In this document: positions 8,605 through 18,600 of the stretch, one piece after another | Layout of the letters: each line of letters begins with the position of its first letter | Position numbering within the stretch: position 1 is the stretch's first letter | Source of the DNA: Paeniglutamicibacter antarcticus_C | GTDB lineage: Bacteria > Actinomycetota > Actinomycetes > Actinomycetales > Micrococcaceae | Assembly (NCBI RefSeq): GCF_039544305.1 | Contig: NZ_BAABLK010000027.1 | Location: 1 to 64,000, forward strand | DNA length: 64,000 nucleotides | Reading direction: 5' to 3' | The notes under the pieces: model-generated | What the model was told of the DNA's origin: nothing | What the model saw: the letters and a program-made list of their open reading frames with translations, nothing else | Databases searched by the model: none | Made by a program: the position numbers and the translations under genes

Positions 8605-9585
8605 ATGAGTGAACTGATCCATAACGTCGACAAGAAGCTGGTGCTGGCCTCCGGGCGTGCGCACCCGGAGCTTGCTGAAGAGGTCGCGGCCGCCCTCGGG
8701 ACCGAGTTGCTTCCGCTGAGCGCCTACGACTTTGCCAACGGAGAGATCTACGTCCGCTCCGGCGAATCCGTGCGCGGCAAGGAAATCTTCGTCATTCAGG
8801 CACACCCGGCACCGTTGAACAACTGGCTCATGGAGCAGCTGATCATGGTTGATTCCATGAAACGTGCCTCGGCCCGGCGCATCACCGTGGTTGCACCCTT
8901 CTACCCCTATGCCCGCCAGGACAAGAAGGGCCGCGGCCGCGAGCCCATCTCCGCCCGACTGGTGGCGGACATGTTCAAGGTTGCCGGAGCGGACCGCATC
9001 ATGAGTGTGGACCTGCACACCGCACAGATCCAGGGCTTCTTCGATGGGCCGGTCGATCACCTCTTCGCCATCCCGCTGCTGGCGGATTATATCCGCGGCG
9101 TCGTCGGCGATGATCCGGTCACCGTGGTTTCCCCGGATACCGGACGCGTCCGGGTTGCCGAGCAGTGGGCCGAGCGCCTCGGCGGGGCTCCGTTGGCCTT
9201 TGTGCACAAGTCTCGTGACCTGACCGTCCCGAACCAGGCGGTTTCCAAGACTGTGGTCGGCCAGGTCAAGGGCCGCACCTGCGTGCTGATCGATGACATG
9301 ATCGACACCGGCGGGACCATCGCCGGCGCGGTGAAGGTGCTCAAGGACGCAGGAGCCAAGGACGTCATCATTGCCGCCACCCACGCCGTGTTCTCGGATC
9401 CTGCCTCGCAGCGACTCGCCGAGTCCGGCGCACGGGAAGTCGTGGTGACCAACACCTTGCCGATCCCCGAGTCCAAGCGCTTCGAGACCTTGACAGTCCT
9501 GTCGATCGCACCCCTGCTGGCCCGCGCCATCAAGGAAGTCTTCGAAGACGGATCGGTCACCAGCCTCTTCGACGGCGACGCCTAA
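8605..9585 (+). CDS. prs: Ribose-phosphate pyrophosphokinase
   Basis: It converts ribose-5-phosphate and ATP to PRPP, the precursor of purines, pyrimidines, histidine, tryptophan and NAD. The 326-residue protein shows the family features: the flexible loop near FYPYARQDKKGRGREP, the metal-binding VDLHTAQIQGFFD, and the PRPP-binding signature VLIDDMIDTGGTI near residue 230. The ATG at 8605 begins MSELIHNVDKK, as in related genera; an open frame extending upstream to 8365 only overlaps glmU in another frame. It follows glmU by 46 bases. This glmU-prs order is widespread in Gram-positive bacteria. Confidence 0.97.
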   Translation: MSELIHNVDKKLVLASGRAHPELAEEVAAALGTELLPLSAYDFANGEIYVRSGESVRGKEIFVIQAHPAPLNNWLMEQLIMVDSMKRASARRITVVAPFYPYARQDKKGRGREPISARLVADMFKVAGADRIMSVDLHTAQIQGFFDGPVDHLFAIPLLADYIRGVVGDDPVTVVSPDTGRVRVAEQWAERLGGAPLAFVHKSRDLTVPNQAVSKTVVGQVKGRTCVLIDDMIDTGGTIAGAVKVLKDAGAKDVIIAATHAVFSDPASQRLAESGAREVVVTNTLPIPESKRFETLTVLSIAPLLARAIKEVFEDGSVTSLFDGDA

Positions 9586-9892
9586 AGCGTCCTGTAGCGA
9601 AAACGGCGCGTCCGTTCCCGGGTCCTTTGGTCTTCCGCCCGCGGAATGGCCGAAGGGCCCGACGTTGTTTCGGCCGGGAGCGGGTCGGCTGCCGCCGATT
9701 TCTGCCAGGCGGCCAAGTCCTGCTAAAATTATCGATTGTGTCCAGGCGAGGGAACTCCATTTCGGTGGAGGTCCGTTATCGACGAGGCTAGAACCGCACT
9801 AACGTTCAACTCCTTAGCGGGAATCGGATGATGATGCTTCTAGGCCCGAGCGGGGCAGGAACCAATTAATCATCTTCCACAAGGAGAACAAC
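9586..9892 (+). promoter_or_regulatory. Leader region of rplY with hairpin
   Basis: This 307-base gap separates prs from rplY. A TAAAAT at 9724-9729 could be a -10 box, but no good -35 is seen. Shortly after comes a hairpin: GGAACTCCA (9751-9759) pairs with TGGAGGTCC (9766-9774), with one mismatch and the loop TTTCGG. It stands about 120 bases before the rplY start. It could be part of a structured 5' leader or a terminator for prs, although no U-run follows. The ribosome site AAGGAG lies just before 9893. Confidence 0.35.
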
Positions 9893-10474
9893 ATGGCTAA
9901 GACCATCAAGCTTGACGGCGAACTTCGCACCGACTTCGGCAAGGGTGCTGCGCGCCAGGCCCGCCGCGCCGGTAAGATCCCGGCAGTCATCTACGGCCAC
10001 GGCACCGACCCAGTCCGCATCCTGTTGCCGATCGCCGCAACCACCCTCGCCGTTCGTGGCTCCAACGCACTGCTGAAGATCTCGGTTGACGGTGAAAACA
10101 CCACCACTCTGGTAAAGGACATCCAGCGCCACCCGCTGCGCCAGACGGTTGACCACCTCGACCTCCTGATCGTCAAGAAGGGCGAGAAGGTCATCGTTGA
10201 CGTTTCCGTCCACATCGAAGGCGAGCTCACCGCAGGCACCCAGCTGTCACTGGACCAGCCGGTCATCGCCGTCGAGGCAGAAGCCGTGGCCCTTCCGGAA
10301 TACGTCGTCGCCAACATCTCCGGCGTGCAGGCAGGCAGCCAGATCCTCGCATCGGACCTGATCCTCCCAGACGGCACCGCCCTGGCGATCGAAGCCGACG
10401 TTGTCGTTGCAACCATCGACGAGGCCACCGTCGACGCAGAGCCGGAAGAGGCTTCGGCAGCTTCCGCCGAGTAG
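9893..10474 (+). CDS. rplY: 50S ribosomal protein bL25 / general stress protein Ctc
   Basis: bL25 binds 5S rRNA in the large ribosomal subunit; the long two-domain form is called Ctc. The first 95 residues form the L25 domain (ELRTDFGKGAARQARRAGKIPAVIYGHG, given here in part). The rest is the beta-rich TL5/CTC C-terminal domain (GSQILASDLILPDGTAL), followed by an acidic alanine-glutamate tail. Length (193) is normal for actinobacterial Ctc. AAGGAG lies 9 bases before the ATG. pth follows after 21 bases, the usual rplY-pth pairing. Confidence 0.96.
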   Translation: MAKTIKLDGELRTDFGKGAARQARRAGKIPAVIYGHGTDPVRILLPIAATTLAVRGSNALLKISVDGENTTTLVKDIQRHPLRQTVDHLDLLIVKKGEKVIVDVSVHIEGELTAGTQLSLDQPVIAVEAEAVALPEYVVANISGVQAGSQILASDLILPDGTALAIEADVVVATIDEATVDAEPEEASAASAE

Positions 10475-10495
10475 TCATTTCTTCTCGGTTCTCGC

Positions 10496-11077
10496 ATGAC
10501 TAGCGAAACCTGGCTTGTAGCCGGGCTCGGAAACCCCGGGCCCGGCTACGCGCATAACAGGCACAATATTGGCCAGATGGTCGTCGATGAACTTGCTGCA
10601 CGCACCGGTGGAAAGTTCAAGACCCACAGTTCCCGCGCCCAGATCCTTGAAGGGCGCCTGGGAATCGGAGGGCCCCGGCTGATCCTGGCAAAACCGATGA
10701 GCTTCATGAACCTCTCCGGTGGCCCCGTGGCCAACCTGGCGAAGTTCTTTGGCGTCGGCAACGAGCATGTCATCGCCGTGCACGACGAGATTGACGTCCC
10801 TTTTGACACCGTGAAGATCAAGTTCGGCGGCGGCGAGGGCGGCCATAATGGACTGCGCGACATCTCCAAGGCGTTGGGCACCAAGGACTACCTGCGGGTG
10901 CGCGTCGGCGTGGGGCGGCCCCCTGGCCGCATGGAAACCGCGGATTATGTGCTCAAGGACTTCTCGAAGGACGAAAAAAAGGACCTTCCGTTCCTTGTGG
11001 ACACCGCGGCTGATGCCGTCGAGGAATTGATGAAGAACGGGCTCGAGGCCGCGCACCGTAAATTCCACCTCGCATAG
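10496..11077 (+). CDS. pth: Peptidyl-tRNA hydrolase
   Basis: It recycles stalled peptidyl-tRNA by cleaving the ester bond. The 193-residue protein carries all hallmark segments: the N-terminal GLGNPGPGYAHNRHNIGQ with the catalytic histidine near residue 25, KPMSFMNLSG, the catalytic aspartate in VHDEIDVPF near residue 99, and GGGEGGHNGLRDISKALG. It lies 21 bases downstream of rplY without a strong ribosome site, so translation may be coupled. A gap of 381 bases follows. Confidence 0.97.
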   Translation: MTSETWLVAGLGNPGPGYAHNRHNIGQMVVDELAARTGGKFKTHSSRAQILEGRLGIGGPRLILAKPMSFMNLSGGPVANLAKFFGVGNEHVIAVHDEIDVPFDTVKIKFGGGEGGHNGLRDISKALGTKDYLRVRVGVGRPPGRMETADYVLKDFSKDEKKDLPFLVDTAADAVEELMKNGLEAAHRKFHLA

Positions 11078-11458
11078 GCAGGACGTGAGGCCAAGTGGGC
11101 TCCACCGGTACCTCCATCGTGCGGCAGGCTCGATCCACTGAAAATTCTTGGTTTTCATTGATGCCGCAGGCAGCGGATCGTTCTTGCCCCATTTCGGGCC
11201 CCGAGGGACGGACCGGTAGCGGACGGCCGTCGAGGTCTGGGCATCCCCATCTCATTAACGGCCCCTTTTGTGCCCTTGTCCCGACGCGGGCCGTAACGGT
11301 AAGGGTGGACTTATGTGCCATGGGCGCCTTGACGTGGGAGAATTAGCGAAGCAAATGATGCCGTAATCTAACTGCGGTCCGCGAGTCCAGTCCCCGACCG
11401 GTGGAGCCGAGCACTCGAGGCACCGTCGGCATGGAACAACCTTCGGAGGAAACCCAAC
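11078..11458 (+). promoter_or_regulatory. Upstream region of sufS-sufU
   Basis: This 381-base gap contains no convincing gene. A TTGACG at 11329-11334 resembles a -35 box, but the bases 17 further on are a poor -10. Between about 11390 and 11435, CCGAC and GTCGG can pair to form a weak stem. The ribosome site GGAGG lies near 11445-11449 before the GTG at 11459. I looked for a SAM-type or other sulfur riboswitch and saw no conserved core. Confidence 0.3.
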
Positions 11459-12775
11459 GTGTCCAGCGCATCGCACACGACGCAAGATACCCTTCCGCAT
11501 CAACTTGATGACGTGGAAGTCGCGCGCCTACGCGCAGATTTTCCGATCTTGGAGCGCAGGGTCAACGGGGCTCCGCTGATCTACCTTGATTCGGGGGCCA
11601 CTTCGCAGACACCCACGTGTGTCTACGAAGCCGAACAACATTTCTACGAGAACTTCAACTCAGCCGTTCACCGCGGCGCGCATTCCCTAGCCGTTGAGGC
11701 AACCGACATCTTCGAGCAGGCACGCTCCGACCTTGCCAGCTTCATCGGCGCCAGGCAGAACGAGGTCATCTGGACCTCCAACGCCACCGAAGCCCTGAAC
11801 CTCATCACCTATTCCTTTGGCAATGCCAGCGCAGGCCTTGGCGGGGAAGCCGCCAGGAAATTCGCCCTGGGCCCCGGCGACGAGATCGTGGTCACCGAAC
11901 TCGAACACCACGCCAACTTGATCCCGTGGCAGGAACTGGCGCTGCGCACGGGCGCCACGCTGAAGTTCATACCCGTCGATGAGGCAGGGGCGTTGCGGAT
12001 GGGGCTGGCGGGTTCAATTATCACCCCTGCCACCAAGGTCGTGGCGTTCACGCATGTCTCGAACGTGCTGGGCACGGTGACCAATGTGCCAGCGTTGGTT
12101 GCGCTGGCCCGCAGCGTGGGCGCCTTGACCGTCCTGGATGGATGCCAATCGGTCCCGCACCTGCCGGTTGACGTCAAGGAACTCGACGTGGATTTCATGG
12201 CATTTTCGGGGCACAAGATGCTGGGCCCCACAGGGATCGGCGGGCTCTATGGCCGTGGCGAGCTGCTCGATGCCATGCCGCCCTTCCTGACCGGCGGGTC
12301 GATGATCACTTCGGTGACCATGGAGAAAGCCGAATACCTGCCCTCCCCGATGCGTTTCGAGGCCGGCACCCAACGCATCTCACAGGCCCATGGATTGGCC
12401 ACCGCTGTGGCCTACCTGCGCGAGGTAGGCATGGAGCGCATTGCTGCCTGGGAGACGCAGCTGGGCCAGCGGATGCTCAGCGGACTGGCATCCATCCCCG
12501 GTGTGCGCGTGCTGGGCCCAACGGGGGGAGCGCAGCGCATCGGCACTGCACCGTTTGTCATCGAGGACGTGCACCCGCATGACGTTGGCCAATTCCTGGA
12601 CTCACGCGGTGTTGCCGTGCGGGTCGGCCACCACTGTGCGCAGCCCTTGCACCGTGCGCTGGGCATCGTTTCCAGCACCCGGGCCAGCACCTACTTGTAC
12701 AACACCACCAGTGACATCGACGCCCTGCTCAATGCCGTCTCCGATGTGCGCGGATACTTCCGGGTGGGCAAATGA
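11459..12775 (+). CDS. sufS: Cysteine desulfurase, SufS type
   Basis: A PLP enzyme that takes sulfur from cysteine and passes it, as persulfide, to the SufU partner for Fe-S cluster assembly. The 438-residue protein has the fold-type I layout. ATEALNLI and ELEHHANLIPW (PLP contacts) come first, followed by the Schiff-base lysine in FSGHKMLGPTG near residue 255. The catalytic cysteine is in GHHCAQPLHRALG near residue 395. The GTG start is supported by GGAGG upstream. It overlaps sufU by four bases (ATGA), so the two are translated together. The sufBCD genes are not in the window. Confidence 0.94.
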   Translation: MSSASHTTQDTLPHQLDDVEVARLRADFPILERRVNGAPLIYLDSGATSQTPTCVYEAEQHFYENFNSAVHRGAHSLAVEATDIFEQARSDLASFIGARQNEVIWTSNATEALNLITYSFGNASAGLGGEAARKFALGPGDEIVVTELEHHANLIPWQELALRTGATLKFIPVDEAGALRMGLAGSIITPATKVVAFTHVSNVLGTVTNVPALVALARSVGALTVLDGCQSVPHLPVDVKELDVDFMAFSGHKMLGPTGIGGLYGRGELLDAMPPFLTGGSMITSVTMEKAEYLPSPMRFEAGTQRISQAHGLATAVAYLREVGMERIAAWETQLGQRMLSGLASIPGVRVLGPTGGAQRIGTAPFVIEDVHPHDVGQFLDSRGVAVRVGHHCAQPLHRALGIVSSTRASTYLYNTTSDIDALLNAVSDVRGYFRVGK

Positions 12776-13221
12776 GCGACCTTGACCAGTTGTACCAGCA
12801 GATCATCCTCGACCACGCCAGGGAGCGGCACGGTGCCGGGCTGCTCGAGGCCCCGGCCGGAGTGGCCCACGGGGAGTCGATACAACACAACCCCGTATGC
12901 GGGGACTACATCACGCTACGGGTCCAGCTCGACGGCACGGTGCTGAAAAACGTTTCCTGGGAGGGCGACGGCTGTTCCATTTCGATGGCGTCGGCCTCGG
13001 TGCTCAGCGAGATGGCCACCGGGATGGAGCGCGATCAGTTCATGGACATCCTTGATGAGTTCCGTGAACTGATGCGCTCGCGTGGGAGCAAGGTGGGGGA
13101 CGAGGATATCCTGGGCGACGGCGCAGCTTTTGCAGGGGTTTCCAAGTTCCCCGCGCGGGTCAAGTGCGCCATGCTCTCCTGGGTCGCTGCGGAGGCTGCC
13201 CTGTTGGCCGCGAACAGCTGA
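12772..13221 (+). CDS. sufU: Fe-S assembly sulfurtransferase SufU
   Basis: SufU is the zinc-dependent sulfur acceptor that activates SufS in Gram-positive bacteria. In this 149-residue protein the three expected cysteines are visible in NPVCGDY (near 43), GDGCSISMASAS (near 66) and VKCAMLSW (near 130), together with the aspartate after the first. The insertion of about 20 residues that separates SufU from IscU (around FMDILDEFRELMRSRG) is present. The start overlaps the sufS stop. A strong terminator follows the stop. Confidence 0.93.
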   Translation: MSDLDQLYQQIILDHARERHGAGLLEAPAGVAHGESIQHNPVCGDYITLRVQLDGTVLKNVSWEGDGCSISMASASVLSEMATGMERDQFMDILDEFRELMRSRGSKVGDEDILGDGAAFAGVSKFPARVKCAMLSWVAAEAALLAANS

Positions 13222-13240
13222 CAAGCATAGGCACGGCAGG

Positions 13241-13287
13241 GGCCGGTTGGCTTGTCCCGTGGAATTTAAGGGGCAAGCCAACCGGCC
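13241..13287. terminator. Intrinsic terminator between convergent sufU and nhaA
   Basis: An 18-base arm beginning GGCCGGTTGGCTTG (13241-13258) pairs with 13270-13287 with one G-U pair; the loop is 11 bases. It lies between convergent genes, so it probably serves both. Confidence 0.85.
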
Positions 13288-13308
13288 TCTGTTCTTGCTG
13301 ACGTTGGG

Positions 13309-14661
13309 CTAGATGTTTTGGTCCGGATCCTGAAAGATGTCGGGGATGCCGTCGTCATTGGCGTCAATCGCGGCCTGCTCGTTGAGCTTGCGGTAGCGAC
13401 GGTCCCGCGGGCGCAGCCACAAGGTACCGAGGAAGGCGGCCAACAGCGAACCGGTCAGGATCGCGACCTTCGCATGGTCGTAGTGCGGCGATGCCAGCCC
13501 GAAGGAAAGCTCGGAGACCAGCAGCGAGACGGTGAACCCGATCCCGGCAAGAAGCGTCACGCCCAGCAGGTCGCTCCATTTGGTGCCCGGGGCAAGATTC
13601 GCCTTCGTGGTGTGGGTGACCAGCCATGTGGCTCCAAGGATGCCGATGGGTTTGCCGAAGATCAGGCCGAAGACGATGCCCCACAGCACAGGGTCCCCCA
13701 GCGCCGAGGAGAAGCCCTCGAGACCTCCGATGGCAACGCCGGCTGAGAAGAACGCAAAGACCGGGACGCAGAAACCGCTGGAGAGCGGGCGGAAACGATG
13801 CTCGAACTTCTCGGCCAGGCCAGGCTTTTCCACCTCGTCCTTGTTCTTGCGCAGGACGGGGACACAGAAGCCCAGGACCACACCGGCAATTGTCGCGTGG
13901 ATACCCGAGCCAAAGACCAGGGCCCAGCTGATCATGCCCAATGGCAGCAGGATGAGCCAAGGTGCCCAGCGTCGGGCGGCGAAGAACTTCGGCCACTTGT
14001 GCGAGATGAACGCATAGGCACCGATCGGCACCAAGGCCATCAACAGGTACGGAGGGCGCAGCTCGTCGGTGAAGACGAAGGCGATGATCACGATGGCAAT
14101 GAGGTCATCAACCACCGCGAGGGTCAGCAGGAAGATGCGCAGGGGGGAAGGCAGGTTCGATCCGATGACGGCCAGCACAGCCACGGCGAAGGCGATGTCC
14201 GTGGCGGTGGGGATGGCCCAGCCCCTCAGGGTTTCTCCGCCGGTCGAAGCGTTCAGGGCAACGAAGATCAATGCGGGAACCAGTACGCCGCCAAACGCTG
14301 CAGCCACCGGAACAATGGCGCGTTTCATGTCTTGCAGGTCCCCGGCGACGAATTCCTTCTTGAGCTCCAGCCCCACCAGGAAGAAGAAGACTGCCAGGAG
14401 CCCATCCGCGGCCCAGTGGCCGAGCGACAGGTTCAGGTCGATACCGAAGACCTCGAAGCCGATGGTGAAATCACGAAGGGCGAAGTAGCTGTCGGATGCC
14501 GGTGAGTTGGCCCAGACGAGCGCGATGATCGCGCCAACGATCAGGACGAGCCCGCCGACCGTTTCCTTGCGGAGAATCTCTCCGATTCGGAGGGATTCGG
14601 TGTAACTCCCGGGGCCAAAAACCGTCTTGGGTTTGTTGGCTGGTGGGGGTGTTTGGTTCAT
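13309..14661 (-). CDS. nhaA: Na+/H+ antiporter NhaA
   Basis: A membrane antiporter that expels sodium in exchange for protons. The 450-residue protein has the 12-helix NhaA pattern, with the ion-binding aspartate pair in LAVVDDLIAIVIIAF and the conserved FFLVGLELKKEF and IPTATDIAFA segments. The protein is longer than the E. coli form. Its C-terminal tail after the last helix carries ANDDGIPDIFQDPD, which matches the D-x-N-x-D-G-x-x-D calcium-loop pattern. An incomplete GAAGA precedes the ATG. It is transcribed toward sufU from a 277-base gap shared with the DUF2505 gene region. Confidence 0.95.
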   Translation of the reverse strand: MNQTPPPANKPKTVFGPGSYTESLRIGEILRKETVGGLVLIVGAIIALVWANSPASDSYFALRDFTIGFEVFGIDLNLSLGHWAADGLLAVFFFLVGLELKKEFVAGDLQDMKRAIVPVAAAFGGVLVPALIFVALNASTGGETLRGWAIPTATDIAFAVAVLAVIGSNLPSPLRIFLLTLAVVDDLIAIVIIAFVFTDELRPPYLLMALVPIGAYAFISHKWPKFFAARRWAPWLILLPLGMISWALVFGSGIHATIAGVVLGFCVPVLRKNKDEVEKPGLAEKFEHRFRPLSSGFCVPVFAFFSAGVAIGGLEGFSSALGDPVLWGIVFGLIFGKPIGILGATWLVTHTTKANLAPGTKWSDLLGVTLLAGIGFTVSLLVSELSFGLASPHYDHAKVAILTGSLLAAFLGTLWLRPRDRRYRKLNEQAAIDANDDGIPDIFQDPDQNI

Positions 14662-14938
14662 GGTCTTCTTCGATTCTTTTTAGGGAGGCTGAAGTTATCG
14701 CCGACCAGACTTCCCGGCACACCAAAAACCACACTAACGCTTAAACGTGTCCCTGCGCACTTTTGCGTTACGTCACGACCTCAGTCGCTGCGTAATTTTC
14801 GCTGCCGGTTGCCCTGGTGCCGGACCTAACATGCCGTGGGATCCGCGACCAAGGTGTCAGGACGTGGCGGCCATCCACCCGACCGGTGCAGGCACGACTT
14901 CTGCCGAACTATCCAGGCCATGGACGCCGGGGGGTGCT

Positions 14939-15436
14939 TTAGCCGCGTTCGATCCAGGAGGAGACCTTGGCCCCTTGCAAGGCCAATGCCTTGGAGATGA
15001 ACGGCTCAGCGGCCGAAGCGATCTTGCCGCCCACGAACGGGATGGAGGAGGACACCGTCGCCTCGAGGCCCAGGACGGATCCGGTGGGGGTGGCCGTCAA
15101 AGACTCGGTGCCGGAGACCGAGACCGGCAGTGAACCGACGGTGACCTTCAAGGTCGCCTCGCGACTGCCGTCGGCTGCAGGCGCCGACCAAGATTCGACC
15201 TGGGTGACGTCCACTGTCTGGCCCACGAACTTGCGCGCGATCTCCGGCGCCCTGTCGGTGGGCAAGGTGCGCACTGTGGTCAGGGTGAACGCCGCTGCGG
15301 TGTCCCCGGCGACCTCGAAGCTCTTGAGCGTTCCTGAGACGATCCCGGTCAGGTGTTCGGCGAAGGATCGGTCGGCCAGCGTCGCAATGACGGTTTCGGG
15401 GGCGTGGGTCAAATCTGTGGTGGCGTTAAGGGCCAT
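14939..15436 (-). CDS. DUF2505 domain-containing protein
   Basis: This 165-residue protein (MALNATTDLTHAPETVIATL...) belongs to the actinobacterial DUF2505 family, whose members resemble START/polyketide-cyclase-type lipid-binding folds. The function is unknown. The sequence shows alternating beta strands, a Ser/Thr-rich core (GTESLTATPTGSVLGLEA) and a C-terminal helix (SAAEPFISKALALQGAKV). No signal peptide is seen. The ATG at 15436 is chosen because GGAG lies upstream and family members begin near this point; the frame remains open beyond it. It is divergent from mfd, with 173 bases between the two starts. Confidence 0.8.
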   Translation of the reverse strand: MALNATTDLTHAPETVIATLADRSFAEHLTGIVSGTLKSFEVAGDTAAAFTLTTVRTLPTDRAPEIARKFVGQTVDVTQVESWSAPAADGSREATLKVTVGSLPVSVSGTESLTATPTGSVLGLEATVSSSIPFVGGKIASAAEPFISKALALQGAKVSSWIERG

Positions 15437-15609
15437 GGGGCAGGACTCCGTAAAATTGATTGGCCAGGCAAAATCTTCGTGCAACGCCACAAGCTTACCG
15501 GGAGTGCCCGTCCACGGCGGTAAGCTTGAACGGCGCACCCCGGGAATCCACATGGATCTCGGGTACTTGTGTTGTGCGCCTACCAGGTCTTCGGAAAGGA
15601 CCCCAGCCG

Positions 15610-18600
15610 ATGGCGCTTCACGGCCTGCGCGCAGCATTGCGACACGACACCTCCTTTACCCGCGTCGGATTCAACGCTTCGACCACGTACGAGTCCCGGG
15701 CCAACGAGCTGGAGATCGCGGCCCCGGCGGGGATGCGCGCGGTCATCACCGCCGAGACCGTCGAAGCGCTTCGTGCCAAGGTTTCCGGCGGGATCGTGCT
15801 GGCGGTGACAGCAACCGGACGCGAAACCGAGGAGCTGGTGGCCTCCCTGCACGGTTTTCTGCCCAAGGACGCCGTGGTTGAGTTCCCTTCCTGGGAAACC
15901 CTCCCGCACGAGCGGCTCTCCCCTCGATCGGACACCGTGGGACGGCGCCTGCAGGTGCTGCGTCGGCTCGAAACCCGGGACCCGGACCTGCAGGTCATCG
16001 TCGCCCCGATCCGCGCCGTCATCCAGCCGTTGGTGGCCGGACTGGGCAAATTGGAACCGGTGGATTTGAAGGTCGGGGAAGAATACGAATTCTCTTCCGT
16101 CGTTAGGGCGCTGGCCGATGCCGCCTATGCCCGCGTCGACATGGTCACGCACCGTGGCGAATTTGCCGTGCGCGGAGGTATTCTCGATGTCTTCCCGCCC
16201 ACCTCCGACCACCCGGTGCGCATCGATTTCTTCGGCGACGAGATCGAGGCAATGCGCTACTTCTCCATCGCGGACCAGCGCTCGCTGGAGAACGAACCAC
16301 CCGAGGCGATCCAGGCCCCTCCGTGCCGTGAACTATTGATCACGCCCTCGGTGATGTCCCGTGCGGCGAAGCTACAGGAACAGATGCCCGCCGCACGGGA
16401 CATGCTTTCGAAGATCGCCGGTGGCATAGCCGTCGAGGGCATGGAATCCCTGGCACCGGTGCTCGTCGATTCCATGGTGCCGCTGTTGGGCACGCTTCCG
16501 GCCGGATCCATAGCCGTGGTCATGGAGCCCGAACGCGTCAGGGCGCGCGCGCACGACCTGGAAGCCACCAACGCGGAGTTTCTTGCAGCTGCATGGGCCA
16601 CGGCCTCCGAGGGCGGGGCAGCGCCCCTTGACCTGGCCCAGGCCCAAGCGCAGGCTGCCGCAGCTGAGCTCGAAGCCGGGAACTTCACGTCCCTGGCCCA
16701 GACCCTCTTGGATGCCCAAGCCGCCGCTGTCTCGTGGTGGTCACTGACCTCGTTGGGTGCCGACACCGATCTTTTGCCCGAAGCCGACTCGATCCGCATC
16801 GACGCCCGCGAACCCCGTGGCTACCAGGGCGACGTGGCGGAAATGCTCGAATTCATCTCCTCGCGGATCAAGGACGACTGGTCAATCGTGGTGGCCACCG
16901 ACGGACCCGGCCCGGCCCAGCGCCTGGCCGAACTCTTCCACGATGCAGAGATCCCCACGCACCGCATCACTTCGCTCGACGACGAGCCGACGCACGGGTT
17001 GATCGAGATCACCACCGCCGAGGCCGGGCGCGGGTTCGCGTTGGATTCCCTGAAGCTGGGGTTCCTCACCGAGGCGGATCTGCTGGGCCGATCCGGCGCC
17101 TATGCGCCGCGTGGGGCCAAGCGGCTGGCAGCCAAGCGCCGCAACGCCGTTGACCCGTTGACGTTGGTCGAGGGCGACTTCGTGGTCCACGAGCAGCACG
17201 GCATTGCCAGGTTCGTCGAACTGATGGCCCGCAAGATAGCCGGCGGCAAGGACGCCAAGCGCGAATACCTGGTCCTGGAATACGCACCTTCCAAACGCGG
17301 GGCCCCGGGAGACAAGCTCTTTGTTCCCACCGACCAACTTGACCAGATCACCCGGTACGTCGGCGGGGAGGCGCCCTCCCTGTCCAAGATGGGCGGCTCG
17401 GACTGGTCAAGCACCAAGTCCAAGGCACGCAAGGCCGTCAAGGAGATCGCCGGGGACCTGATCCGGCTGTACTCGGCGCGCATGGCCAGCCGCGGGCACG
17501 CCTTTGCCGCCGACACCCCGTGGCAGGCCGAGCTCGAGGAGGCCTTCGCCTACGTGGAGACCCCCGACCAGCTGACTTCCATCAACGAGGTCAAGGCGGA
17601 CATGGAACGCGAGATCCCGATGGATCGGCTGATCTCCGGTGACGTGGGGTTCGGCAAGACCGAGGTTGCGGTGCGTGCGGCGTTCAAGGCGGTACAGGAC
17701 TCAAAGCAGGTTGCGGTGCTGGTTCCCACCACCCTGCTGGCCTCCCAGCACCAACAGACGTTCACCGAACGCTATGCGGGCTTCCCGGTGCGCGTGCGCA
17801 CGCTCTCGCGCTTCCAGAGCGCCAAGGAGTCCAAGGAGATCATCGAGGGCCTGAAGAACGGCACCGTGGACGTTGTCATCGGCACGCACCGGCTTTTCTC
17901 GGACACCGTGGCGTTCAAGGACCTGGGGCTGGTGATCGTCGATGAGGAACAGCGCTTTGGCGTCGAGCACAAGGAGCAGCTCAAGAAGCTGCGGACCAAC
18001 GTGGACGTGCTTTCCATGTCGGCCACCCCGATCCCGCGCACCCTGGAGATGTCGCTGACCGGGATCCGCGAGACCTCCACGCTGGCCACACCGCCGGAGG
18101 AGCGCCACCCGGTGCTCACCTACGTCGGGCCGCGCACCGACCAGCAGATTTCCGCCGCCATCCGCCGCGAACTGATGCGCGACGGTCAGGTCTTCTTCGT
18201 GCATAACCGGGTCTCCTCGATCGACAAGATTGCCGCCGAGCTGCGCGACCTTGTTCCCGAGGCGCGTGTCGAGGTCGCCCACGGCAAGATGAGCGAATCC
18301 CGCCTGGAGAAGATCATCCAAGACTTCTGGGAGAAGAAGTTCGACGTGCTGGTCTCCACCACCATCATCGAAACCGGTCTTGACATCTCCAACGCAAACA
18401 CATTGATCGTGGACCGCGCGAACAATTACGGGCTGTCCCAGCTGCACCAGCTACGTGGACGGGTGGGTCGCGGACGCGAGCGCGCCTACGCCTACTTCCT
18501 GTGGAACGCCGAAAAGCCGTTGGGCGAGGTTGCGCTCGAGCGGCTCAAGGCCGTGGCTGCGCATAACGAACTGGGCTCCGGCTATCAGCTGGCCATGAAG

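Noticed and set aside
11340..11458. Sulfur-related riboswitch upstream of sufS
   Set aside because: Short pairing is possible, but none of the conserved core sequences of the SAM-type riboswitches I know could be seen.
15460..15609. N-terminal extension of mfd
   Set aside because: The extra 50 residues match no Mfd start, and a good ribosome site precedes ATG 15610. The stretch overlaps the divergent DUF2505 promoter region.
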